Below, one piece after another: positions 1 to 5,216 of a DNA stretch of 5,291 bases. The stretch is from Thioalkalivibrio sp. (GTDB taxonomy: Bacteria > Pseudomonadota > Gammaproteobacteria > Ectothiorhodospirales > Ectothiorhodospiraceae). The translations under genes were made by a program, and so were the position numbers. The notes beneath the pieces are model-generated. The model saw nothing but the letters and a program-made list of their open reading frames with translations. It made no database searches and was not told the origin of the DNA. The stretch is from assembly GCA_007136145.1 (NCBI GenBank), contig SLHN01000137.1:1-5291 (forward strand). Reading direction: 5' to 3'. The stretch's first letter is position 1; each line of letters starts with the position of its first letter.

Positions 1-1
1 C

Positions 2-655
2 CTCGAGGGGAACAGTACCGATCGCAGCTACGACTGGTTGCAGAGCTACCGGGATGCCTTCGACAAGCGGGTGCGGCGTCACGTCATCATGCGCCGGGAT
101 CACGACTACCGGCTTTCCGGCGAGCGGAGTGCGGCGGAGGATCAGTATTGCCGCCGACGCGCGATCGCACTTTGCAGAAACGAACTCTTCCGCAATGCCT
201 ATGCAGGCGAGGATTACGTGCTCTGGATCGACGCGGATGTGACCCACTATCCGTCCGATATCCTTTACACGCTGCTCGCCCAGCGCAGGGATGTGGTGGT
301 GCCCCACTGCGTCCTCGACCCGGGTGGTCCCAGCTTCGACCTGAACACCTTCGTTTACGAGCGGGGCCAGCACGTGTGGGAGTGGCATCATGTCAGGGAG
401 GCCATCGTCCAGCCGGCCAGGGGTGATGGGAGACGCTACCTGGATGGTTTTCGCGGTCGGGAAATCGTCCCGGTCGATTCCGTGGGCGGCACGATGTTGC
501 TGGTTGCGGCGCCGCTGCATGCGCGGGGCGTGCTATTCCCGCCGTATAGTTACCGTGGCTATATCGAGACCGAGGGTTTCGCAATGCTGGCTCGGGACCG
601 GGGCTTTCGTTGCTGGGGACTACCCGACGTCGAAATCATCCATGCTCGCCGTTGA
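2..655 (+). CDS. Anp1-like (GT62-type) glycosyltransferase, 5' end outside the window
   Basis: The frame is open to the left edge, so the gene begins upstream and 217 C-terminal residues are visible (numbered from the first full codon). The first residues read LEGNSTD, as in the Anp1/Mnn9/Van1 family, known mainly from fungal Golgi mannan polymerases that use GDP-mannose. Further family landmarks follow in order. YVLWIDADV carries the metal- and nucleotide-sugar-binding DAD at residues 77-79. A VVVPHC segment lies near 98-103 and FDLNTF near 112-117. VDSVGGTMLLV lies at 158-168, ETEGFAMLAR at 189-198 and GLPDVEIIH near 206-214. The GT-A-like fold and sugar-transfer role follow from the family; donor and acceptor cannot be read here. 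No signal peptide or membrane segment is visible in this part. A methyltransferase gene follows 31 bp later on the same strand, suggesting co-transcription. The TTG at 38 is inside the conserved domain and is not the start. Confidence 0.8.
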   Translation, partial: LEGNSTDRSYDWLQSYRDAFDKRVRRHVIMRRDHDYRLSGERSAAEDQYCRRRAIALCRNELFRNAYAGEDYVLWIDADVTHYPSDILYTLLAQRRDVVVPHCVLDPGGPSFDLNTFVYERGQHVWEWHHVREAIVQPARGDGRRYLDGFRGREIVPVDSVGGTMLLVAAPLHARGVLFPPYSYRGYIETEGFAMLARDRGFRCWGLPDVEIIHARR

Positions 656-675
656 CGCTGGCGCCGAACCCGGTT

Positions 676-680
676 GGAAG
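676..680 (+). promoter_or_regulatory. Ribosome binding site of the FkbM methyltransferase
   Basis: GGAAG lies six bases before ATG 687. It decides the start in favour of 687, since the frame remains open far upstream through the preceding gene. Confidence 0.55.
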
Positions 681-686
681 CAACTG

Positions 687-1445
687 ATGTCGACATGGGG
701 AATAATGGAGCGCCGGACCTGGATGGGGAATCTGTCCGTCTGGGCTAACGACGGCTATATCACTCCAGGCATGACAGGGGGCGAGACCCATGACGGTGCG
801 CTGATCCGCGAGCATCTTGCCGACATCCTGCGAACCGCTACCGTGATGATCGATGTCGGTGCTCACATCGGCAGCCACACCATCGCTTACGCACTGCTGT
901 CGTCCCCGAATGCACGGGTATTCGCGTTCGAGGCGCAGAGGCAGCAGTTTGCGTTGCTCCGTCGCAACCTCGACCGCAGCCCGGTTGGGTACAAGGTCCA
1001 TGCAAGGCATGCTGCTGCTGGCCACCGCACGGCCCCTGCCGTAACCCTTGCGGCGAGCGTGGAAGATGGGCCTTGCGCACGCCAACCGGTCCAATATGGT
1101 TCCGCGCAACCCTTTAATCTCGGCGGTCTGGCGCTCGGCACGGGTGGGGAGTCAATCTCCATGGTCGCCCTGGACGACCTGTTTCCGGAGGTGATCGAGC
1201 GCCTGGATTTCCTTAAATTGGACGTGGAGGGGGCGGAGCCCTTTGTGCTGCTCGGTGCCGCGCGCCTCGTGCAGCGTTTCCGACCCACAATCCTGCTGGA
1301 ACGGAATGCGAAATTGGTCACCCCAGCGATGTGCGAGTCGGTGGGTTGGTCAGGCGGCGAAGTCCCCGAGGCGGTGGGGCTCCTGCGCCAGTGGGGTTAC
1401 CGCAAGTTCCTGGCGCTGAACCCGGAGAACCTGCTATGCACATGA
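687..1445 (+). CDS. FkbM-family SAM-dependent methyltransferase
   Basis: This 252-residue protein has the FkbM methyltransferase fold. The SAM-binding motif I is VMIDVGAHIGSHT at residues 53-65. The acidic end of the next strand is E82 in VFAFEAQ, an NLGG motif lies at 144-147, and VALDDL at 160-165 precedes the diagnostic LKLDVEGAE at 176-184. RPTILLE near 199-205 completes the pattern. FkbM enzymes O-methylate small molecules, sugars or polyketide groups; the substrate here is unknown. The upstream glycosyltransferase suggests a glycan, but this is inference. I chose ATG 687 because GGAAG at 676-680 lies six bases upstream. The in-frame ATG at 642 would overlap the previous gene by 14 bp and has no ribosome binding site; ATG 705 is another possibility. 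The end faces rnfH with only 28 bp between the stop codons. Confidence 0.85.
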   Translation: MSTWGIMERRTWMGNLSVWANDGYITPGMTGGETHDGALIREHLADILRTATVMIDVGAHIGSHTIAYALLSSPNARVFAFEAQRQQFALLRRNLDRSPVGYKVHARHAAAGHRTAPAVTLAASVEDGPCARQPVQYGSAQPFNLGGLALGTGGESISMVALDDLFPEVIERLDFLKLDVEGAEPFVLLGAARLVQRFRPTILLERNAKLVTPAMCESVGWSGGEVPEAVGLLRQWGYRKFLALNPENLLCT

Positions 1446-1473
1446 CGCAGGTGGTCTGGTTGCGCCCGGGCTG

Positions 1474-1815
1474 TTAGGTGTTGTCGGATGCTCCGCCCTT
1501 GCGGGTGGGTTTGCCCTCGGCGGCACGCTGGCGTCGAACTTCCTTCGGATCGGCGATCAAGGGGCGGTAGATTTCCACGCGGTCCTTCGGCTTCAGGGCC
1601 GTGTCCATGCGGGTCAGCTTGCCGAAGATTCCGACCTTGGCGGTTTCCAGGTCGATTTCAGGGAACCGGTCGGCGATCTTCGATCCGCGCAACGCGTCCG
1701 CCACGGTGGCACCATCCGGTACCTCGACTGGCAGGATCACCTGAACATCCGGTCGCGCGTAGGCGACTTCGACCGTGATGATTCCGTCCGCCCTCGGCTT
1801 TTCCCCGTCAGTCAC
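1474..1815 (-). CDS. rnfH: RnfH family protein (ubiquitin-like beta-grasp fold)
   Basis: This 113-residue protein matches the RnfH (UPF0125) family. ITVEVAYA near residues 13-20 forms the first strand, VGIFGKLT near 62-69 is a family signature, and DRVEIYRPLIADPKEVRRQRA near 83-102 is the characteristic end of the domain. The tail is basic and probably disordered. The family has a ubiquitin-related beta-grasp fold. Despite its name its link to the Rnf electron-transport complex is weak, and its molecular role is not settled. The start is GTG, inside the last codons of ratA, giving an 8-bp overlap. GGAGA (1821-1825 on the complementary strand) lies five bases upstream. Adjacent ratA-rnfH genes are conserved in gammaproteobacteria, which supports the call. 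In E. coli the convergent neighbour is bamE; here it is a methyltransferase gene. Confidence 0.93.
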   Translation of the reverse strand: MTDGEKPRADGIITVEVAYARPDVQVILPVEVPDGATVADALRGSKIADRFPEIDLETAKVGIFGKLTRMDTALKPKDRVEIYRPLIADPKEVRRQRAAEGKPTRKGGASDNT

Positions 1816-2254
1816 GCGACTCTCCGTGGATCGAACGCGCCCGCTTCACGAAGGCATCGACCAGCGAGTTGGCCACGTGATTGAACACCGGACCGACCGC
1901 GAGGGCCATCAGTCGGTTGGAAAACTCGAATTGGAGGTCAAGGGCGACCCGTGTCCCTCCCCCTTCCTGCTCGGTGAAGGTCCACGCACCATGCAGGTGG
2001 CGAAACGGCCCGTCGACCAGGTGCATCTCGATACGATGCGGAGGCAGTAGGCGGTTCTCGGTCGTGAAGGATTTGTGCAGCGCGCCCTTGGCCAGTTCAA
2101 CCGTCGCCTTGACTCTGTCGTTGCGCTGCTCAAGGATCCGGGCACTGCGGCAATGCGGCAGGAACTCGGGATAGCGGTCCACATCGTTGACCAGATCGAA
2201 CATCATGTCGGCGGAATAGGGCACATGAGCCGAGCGCTGAATCCGTGTCCCCAT
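1808..2254 (-). CDS. ratA: RatA, START/COQ10-like (SRPBCC) family protein
   Basis: This 148-residue protein is of normal family length. It starts MGTRIQRSAHVPYSADMMFD and continues LVNDVDRYPEFLPHC near residues 21-35, the diagnostic segment of the RatA/COQ10 group. Later landmarks are FTTENRL near 64-70, LVDGPFRHLHGAWTF near 79-93, LDLQFEFSNRLMALAVGPVF near 106-125 and a C-terminal helix ending FVKRARSIHGESRD. The fold is a hydrophobic-cavity helix-grip domain; the eukaryotic homologue COQ10 binds coenzyme Q. In E. coli RatA was reported as a toxin that blocks 70S ribosome assembly, so both a quinone-related and a ribosome-related role have been proposed. The frame runs on to 2503, but that extension lies inside the transporter gene and resembles nothing in the family, so ATG 2254 is chosen. 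This ATG overlaps the transporter stop as TGATG, with no strong ribosome binding site of its own, which points to translational coupling. Confidence 0.93.
   Translation of the reverse strand: MGTRIQRSAHVPYSADMMFDLVNDVDRYPEFLPHCRSARILEQRNDRVKATVELAKGALHKSFTTENRLLPPHRIEMHLVDGPFRHLHGAWTFTEQEGGGTRVALDLQFEFSNRLMALAVGPVFNHVANSLVDAFVKRARSIHGESRD
1821..1825 (-). promoter_or_regulatory. Ribosome binding site of rnfH inside ratA
   Basis: GGAGA lies five bases before the GTG at 1815, within the ratA coding sequence. It supports the GTG start and suggests that ribosomes finishing ratA reinitiate on rnfH. Confidence 0.55.
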
Positions 2255-3612
2255 CAGATGGCGCCGACCGCGCGGAGGAACACCACGACGATCGCGATCG
2301 GGGCAATATAGCGGACCAGGAAATACCACAGGCTGAACGCCCATCCGAGTCGCAGGCGCAGTTCGGATTGCACCGATCGCTCGGTCATGCGCCAGCCGAC
2401 GAACAGTGCGATCAGGAATCCGCCCAGCGGCAACAGGATGTTCGCTGTCAGGTAATCGAGCAGATCGAGCACGCCCATTTCGAACAGCGTGTACCCCGAC
2501 CATACGTTCAGCGAGAGCAGCGCGCCGATTCCGAGCAGCCAGGCAAACATGGCCACCAACGTGGTTGCGAACACACGGGTGGTTTCGAGGTTTTCCACCA
2601 GAAAGGCGACAGCGGGCTCGATCAGCGAGATCGCCGACGTCCAGGCCGCGAACACGAGCAGGACGAAGAACAGGGTTCCGAAATAGATCCCCATCGGCAT
2701 CTCGGCAAAGGCCAGCGGCAAGGTCACGAAAATCAGGCCGGGCCCCTGATCCGGAGACAGGCCCGCGGCGAACAGGATCGGGAAGATGGCCAGACCCGCC
2801 AGCAGCGCGACCGTGGTGTCGGCCCCAACGACCGCGGCCGAGGTGCCCGTCACCGACGCTTCGCTGCTCAGGTAGCTGCCATAGACCATGATCGCGCCCA
2901 TGCCCAGGCTCAGCGTGAAGAAGGCCTGTCCCATTGCCAGCAGCACGGCGTTGGCGGTCAGGGCTGAAAAATCGGGTTGGAACAGGAACCGCAGGCCCTC
3001 AACGAACTGGCCCTGCGCCATCGAATAACCGACCAGGACGATCAGCAGGATCACCAGCAGCGGCATCAGGATGGTTACTGCTTTTTCCAGGCCTGAACGG
3101 ACACCACGGGCGACGACCATTGCCGTCATCACCATGAAGATCGTATGCCACGCAAGCAAGGCTTCGGGGCTGGCAAGCATGGCTCCGAACATCGCCGAGG
3201 AAGCGTCGGCATCGAGCCCCGTGAAGCTTCCGCTTCCGGCCTTGAAGACGTAGGCGAGGGCCCACCCCGCCACCACGCTGTAGAAGGAAAGGATCAGGAA
3301 TCCGGCGAGAACCCCGATCCAGCCCATCAGTCCCCAGCCGCGGCTCAACCCTTCCTCGCGCGCGACGGTCAGCATGGTATTGATGGGGCTTTGCCGACCA
3401 CGCCGGCCGAGCAGGATCTCCGCCATCATGATCGGGAGTCCGATCAGCAGGATGCAGGCGAGGTAGACCAGCACAAAGGCGCCGCCGCCGTTGTCGCCTG
3501 CGATGTAGGGAAAACGCCAGATGTTCCCAAGTCCGACCGCGGAACCGGTGGCCGCCAGGATGAAGGCAAGACGTGTCGACCACTGGCCGTGAATGGAGAC
3601 GGTAACGGACAT
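2254..3612 (-). CDS. Sodium-dependent transporter, NSS/SNF family (11 predicted helices)
   Basis: This 452-residue membrane protein carries the neurotransmitter:sodium symporter signature GSAVGLGNIWRFPY at residues 23-36. That is the unwound first helix, which in LeuT supplies ligands for sodium and for the substrate carboxylate (A25 and N30 correspond to LeuT A22 and N27). FYSVVAGW in helix 3, QAFFTLSLGMGA in helix 6 (T233 matches the LeuT sodium ligand T254) and AAWTSAISLIEP in helix 8 (T325 and S326 match T354 and S355) complete the sites. I count hydrophobic helices near 15-37, 44-68, 93-124, 151-170, 177-198, 219-247, 258-285, 307-338, 346-370, 388-407 and 424-448, the 11-helix form common in bacteria. 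The role is inferred to be sodium-driven uptake of an amino acid or related amine; the substrate cannot be read. ATG 3612 has AGGGGA eight bases upstream. The stop overlaps the ratA start, so it leads a three-gene unit. Confidence 0.93.
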   Translation of the reverse strand: MSVTVSIHGQWSTRLAFILAATGSAVGLGNIWRFPYIAGDNGGGAFVLVYLACILLIGLPIMMAEILLGRRGRQSPINTMLTVAREEGLSRGWGLMGWIGVLAGFLILSFYSVVAGWALAYVFKAGSGSFTGLDADASSAMFGAMLASPEALLAWHTIFMVMTAMVVARGVRSGLEKAVTILMPLLVILLIVLVGYSMAQGQFVEGLRFLFQPDFSALTANAVLLAMGQAFFTLSLGMGAIMVYGSYLSSEASVTGTSAAVVGADTTVALLAGLAIFPILFAAGLSPDQGPGLIFVTLPLAFAEMPMGIYFGTLFFVLLVFAAWTSAISLIEPAVAFLVENLETTRVFATTLVAMFAWLLGIGALLSLNVWSGYTLFEMGVLDLLDYLTANILLPLGGFLIALFVGWRMTERSVQSELRLRLGWAFSLWYFLVRYIAPIAIVVVFLRAVGAI

Positions 3613-3620
3613 GGATGGGT

Positions 3621-3626
3621 TCCCCT
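3621..3626 (-). promoter_or_regulatory. Ribosome binding site of the NSS transporter
   Basis: On the minus strand AGGGGA lies eight bases before ATG 3612. It confirms the start that gives the normal short N-terminus ahead of the first helix. Confidence 0.6.
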
Positions 3627-3638
3627 GATTTTTTCGGA

Positions 3639-3667
3639 ATTGTGAGCCAACCCCAGCGGGGGCTCAA
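3639..3667 (-). promoter_or_regulatory. Putative sigma-70 promoter of the transporter-ratA-rnfH unit
   Basis: On the minus strand a -35 box TTGAGC (3662-3667) and a -10 box CACAAT (3639-3644) are separated by exactly 17 bp; each matches consensus at four of six bases. Transcription would start near 3632, leaving about 20 bases of leader containing the AGGGGA ribosome binding site. The spacing fits well, but the boxes are individually weak. Confidence 0.45.
3643..3666. repeat. 24-bp dyad (operator-like inverted repeat) between the -35 and -10 boxes
   Basis: TGAGCC at 3643-3648 is mirrored by GGCTCA at 3661-3666. A further inner pairing (CCC 3651-3653 with GGG 3658-3660) surrounds a four-base loop. 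The dyad fills the spacer and touches both boxes of the predicted transporter promoter, where a dimeric repressor commonly binds. The predicted start site lies outside the dyad, so it would not be in the mRNA. No T-run follows on either strand, so a terminator is unlikely. Confidence 0.45.
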
Positions 3668-3693
3668 CCGCCCGGACGCCATGAGGGGGCGGG

Positions 3694-3708
3694 AACCGGC
3701 GCTCGGTT
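3694..3708. repeat. Short 15-bp dyad just upstream of the smpB -10 box
   Basis: AACCG at 3694-3698 mirrors CGGTT at 3704-3708 around a five-base centre. The right arm reaches the T of the extended -10 TG motif, so a bound protein could affect smpB transcription. Five-base arms arise by chance often in GC-rich DNA, so this is weak. Confidence 0.2.
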
Positions 3709-3716
3709 GGTATACT
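3708..3716 (+). promoter_or_regulatory. Extended -10 promoter of smpB
   Basis: TGG followed by TATACT (3711-3716) matches the extended -10 pattern TGnTATAAT with one mismatch. No recognisable -35 box lies 17 bp upstream, as is usual for extended -10 promoters. Initiation six to nine bases downstream would fall at about 3722-3725, on or next to the smpB ATG. Confidence 0.5.
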
Positions 3717-3724
3717 GCGGGGTT

Positions 3725-4204
3725 ATGGCGAAGAAGAATGCAAAGAATCAGGCAGCATCCAACACCATCGCGGTGAATCGCAAGGCGCGGCACGACTTCT
3801 TTGTCGAGGACCGATTCGAGGCGGGTTTGGTTCTCGAGGGGTGGGAGGTGAAGTCGCTGCGTGAGGGTCGCGCTCAGTTGAGCGAGTCATATGTGCTGCT
3901 GCGCAACGGGGAGGCTTGGCTGTTCGGCGCGCATGTGACTCCGCTGCCCACGGCATCGACCCACATTCATCCAGACCCGAGTCGTACCCGCAAGCTGTTG
4001 CTGCATGGCTCGGAGTTGAGTCGGCTGATCGGGGCTGTGGAACGCAAGGGTTACACGCTGGTGCCGTTGTCGTTGTATTGGAAGCGCGGCAAGGCCAAGC
4101 TCGAGATTGGCCTTGCCAAGGGCAAGAAGGAGTACGACAAGCGCGCGGTTGACAAGGAACGCGACTGGCAGCGCGAACGCGGCCGTATTCTGAAGAACGC
4201 CTGA
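3725..4204 (+). CDS. smpB: SsrA-binding protein SmpB
   Basis: This 159-residue protein is the tmRNA partner in trans-translation. It binds the tRNA-like domain of tmRNA and brings it to ribosomes stalled on broken mRNA, so that the nascent chain is tagged and the ribosome released. Family segments are complete. NRKARHDFF lies at residues 18-26, EAGLVLEGWEVKSLREGRAQL at 32-52 and SYVLLRNGEAWLFGAHVTPL near 55-74. HPDPSRTRKLLLH lies at 82-94 and KRGKAKLEIGLAKGKKEYDKR at 120-140. The basic tail DKERDWQRERGRILKNA folds as a helix in the empty mRNA channel in known structures. ATG 3725 gives the usual MAKK-type N-terminus; the frame is open to 3707, but that would run into the promoter. The divergent arrangement with ratA-rnfH is conserved. 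ssrA, which follows smpB in E. coli, is not seen downstream. Confidence 0.97.
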   Translation: MAKKNAKNQAASNTIAVNRKARHDFFVEDRFEAGLVLEGWEVKSLREGRAQLSESYVLLRNGEAWLFGAHVTPLPTASTHIHPDPSRTRKLLLHGSELSRLIGAVERKGYTLVPLSLYWKRGKAKLEIGLAKGKKEYDKRAVDKERDWQRERGRILKNA

Positions 4205-4365
4205 CGCCCGGATGGTCGGTCCCGGCTGTAACCTTCACGCTGACTGTCATGGCACCGGCGGCCACCCCGAACCATGAAAGGTCCAAGCGTAGGGTATCAA
4301 TGAGCGCGGCGAATTGCACCGTTTTCCCACCGGCGCAGTAGGAGCAGCCCAAGTCCGACAGGCTG
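4205..4365. other. Non-coding stretch between smpB and dnaQ; possible mobile-element remnant
   Basis: These 161 bp separate two converging genes and contain no credible gene, tRNA or ssrA. Frames that cross it are shadows of smpB. Read on the minus strand it begins directly at the dnaQ stop with a hairpin-forming sequence (GCAGCCTGTCGGACTTGG), which in character resembles the terminal repeat of an insertion sequence. I found no matching inverted copy at the smpB side, so if this is an element it is a fragment. There is no T-run typical of an intrinsic terminator for either gene. Confidence 0.25.
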
Positions 4366-4367
4366 CT
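4343..4367. repeat. Perfect 7-bp inverted repeat overlapping the dnaQ stop codon
   Basis: AGCAGCC at 4343-4349 mirrors GGCTGCT at 4361-4367 around an 11-base loop. On the minus strand one arm includes part of the dnaQ TAG stop (4366-4368). It could be a 3'-end structure that protects or ends the dnaQ message, or part of a transposon end. No poly-T follows in either direction, so it is not a standard intrinsic terminator. Confidence 0.45.
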
Positions 4368-5082
4368 AGCTGTGCCCCGGCATTCGGCGCCACTGGCAGG
4401 CGTTGCCTGACGCCTTGTCGAGCAGAGCGAGCAACTCCTCGTGTTCGGCGAGTTCTTCCGCGCTGGGTTCGATCACGCGCAGGGCTGCATTCGGGCGTTG
4501 GAGCCGGACAGTTGCCGACGCGTGCGCCGGATCCGTGCCATCGTCACCGAGGCTTAGCGTGACCTGGCCGCCGGTCATCGCGAGGTAGACATCGGCGAGC
4601 AGGCCGGCGTCGAGTACCGCGCCGTGCTGAACGCGATCCGAGGCGTCGACCTGGTAGCGCTTGCACAGGGCATCCAGCGAGTTGCGGCTTCCCGGATGCA
4701 TGCGCCGGGCGAGCACCAGCGTATCCAGGATCTCGCAGACGTCCTCGAGTCGACGTACCCGCGCCCCGGCCAGCGTCAGCTCGTGGTTGATGAAGCCAAG
4801 GTCGAACGGCGCGTTGTGGATGATCAGCTCGGCGCCTTCGACGAATTCCAGCAGCCGGTCCACGACATCGGGAAAGCGAGGCTTGTCCTGCAGGAACTCG
4901 TTGCTGATTCCATGCACGGCGATGGCGCCGGCATCGATTTCGCGATCCGGCTGCAGGTATTCGTGCAGACGCGCGCCAGTAAGGCGGCGGTTGACGATTT
5001 CCAGGCAGCCGATTTCAATGATCCGGTGTCCTTCCGCGGGATCCAGCCCGGTGGTCTCGGTATCCAGTACGATTTGCCGCAT
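4366..5082 (-). CDS. dnaQ: DNA polymerase III epsilon subunit (3'-5' proofreading exonuclease)
   Basis: This 238-residue protein is close to the E. coli length of 243. It is the proofreading exonuclease of the replicative polymerase core, bound between the alpha subunit and the sliding clamp. The DEDDh active site is complete: D7 and E9 in VLDTETTG (Exo I), D94 in HNAPFDLGFINHE (Exo II), and H153 with D158 in HGAVLDA (Exo III). QVTLSL at 173-178 sits where E. coli has its clamp-binding motif QTSMAF. The flexible linker and the C-terminal alpha-binding helix (EPSAEELAEHEELLALLDKA) follow. ATG 5082 has TGGAGA six bases upstream; an ATG four bases earlier is out of frame. The end is odd: where E. 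coli stops just after CLWRA, this protein reads CQWRR and then MPGHS before a stop inside a hairpin. rnhA lies upstream on the same strand, not divergent as in E. coli. Confidence 0.96.
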   Translation of the reverse strand: MRQIVLDTETTGLDPAEGHRIIEIGCLEIVNRRLTGARLHEYLQPDREIDAGAIAVHGISNEFLQDKPRFPDVVDRLLEFVEGAELIIHNAPFDLGFINHELTLAGARVRRLEDVCEILDTLVLARRMHPGSRNSLDALCKRYQVDASDRVQHGAVLDAGLLADVYLAMTGGQVTLSLGDDGTDPAHASATVRLQRPNAALRVIEPSAEELAEHEELLALLDKASGNACQWRRMPGHS

Positions 5083-5088
5083 ACATTG

Positions 5089-5094
5089 TCTCCA
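5089..5094 (-). promoter_or_regulatory. Ribosome binding site of dnaQ
   Basis: TGGAGA on the minus strand lies six bases before ATG 5082. It supports that start over the out-of-frame ATG at 5086. Confidence 0.6.
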
Positions 5095-5106
5095 GGTGAT
5101 CGGTGA

Positions 5107-5132
5107 CCCGGGGAAATTCTCCCGCCCCCGGG
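5107..5132. repeat. GC-only 7-bp hairpin in the dnaQ leader
   Basis: CCCGGGG at 5107-5113 mirrors CCCCGGG at 5126-5132 around a 12-base loop. If transcription starts upstream, this stable hairpin lies in the 5' leader about a dozen bases before the dnaQ ribosome binding site. There is no following T-run, so it is not a standard terminator for rnhA. Confidence 0.4.
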
Positions 5133-5181
5133 CCTCGAACGGTGCAATTCGCTGCGTTCAGTGTCACCCTGCGTGTCGTGG

Positions 5182-5187
5182 ATTGTA
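5182..5187 (-). promoter_or_regulatory. Candidate -10 box of a dnaQ promoter
   Basis: TACAAT on the minus strand matches the -10 consensus at five of six bases and lies in the 134-bp gap between rnhA and dnaQ. The -35 region is poor (GC-rich, only TTCGTC with a short 15-bp spacer). A start near 5175 would give a leader of about 90 bases containing the GC hairpin. Confidence 0.35.
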
Positions 5188-5216
5188 GCGTGGTCGGGAG
5201 GGGACGAACGCGGCGG

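Noticed and set aside
38..655. A TTG-started gene of 205 codons
   Set aside because: The frame is open to the window edge and conserved family residues (LEGNSTD) lie before the TTG, so the gene is 5'-truncated by the window rather than starting there.
390..686. Upstream extension of the FkbM methyltransferase frame to position 390
   Set aside because: It overlaps the conserved Anp1-like gene over more than 260 bp, shows no family similarity, and a ribosome binding site supports ATG 687.
1446..1473. Bidirectional terminator between the methyltransferase gene and rnfH
   Set aside because: Only a short GC palindrome (GCCCGGGC) is present, with no usable stem-loop plus T-run.
2255..2503. Upstream extension of ratA
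   Set aside because: It lies entirely within the transporter gene on the same strand in another frame; RatA family proteins begin near the MGTRIQRSA segment.
2245..2967. A 240-codon plus-strand open frame opposite the transporter
   Set aside because: It is very rich in Gln, Arg, Glu and His, as expected when hydrophobic codons are read in antisense, and it resembles no protein family.
3723..4352. A 209-codon minus-strand open frame across smpB
   Set aside because: Most of it is antisense to the unmistakable smpB gene, and the composition is that of a shadow frame.
4205..4365. ssrA (tmRNA) or a tRNA gene downstream of smpB
   Set aside because: No tRNA-like 5' start (GGGGxxGA), TψC-like GTTC segment, CCA end or tag-peptide reading frame was seen, and the space is under half the usual tmRNA length.
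4343..4367. Rho-independent terminator for dnaQ or smpB
   Set aside because: The stem is good, but no run of T follows in either direction and the loop is long.
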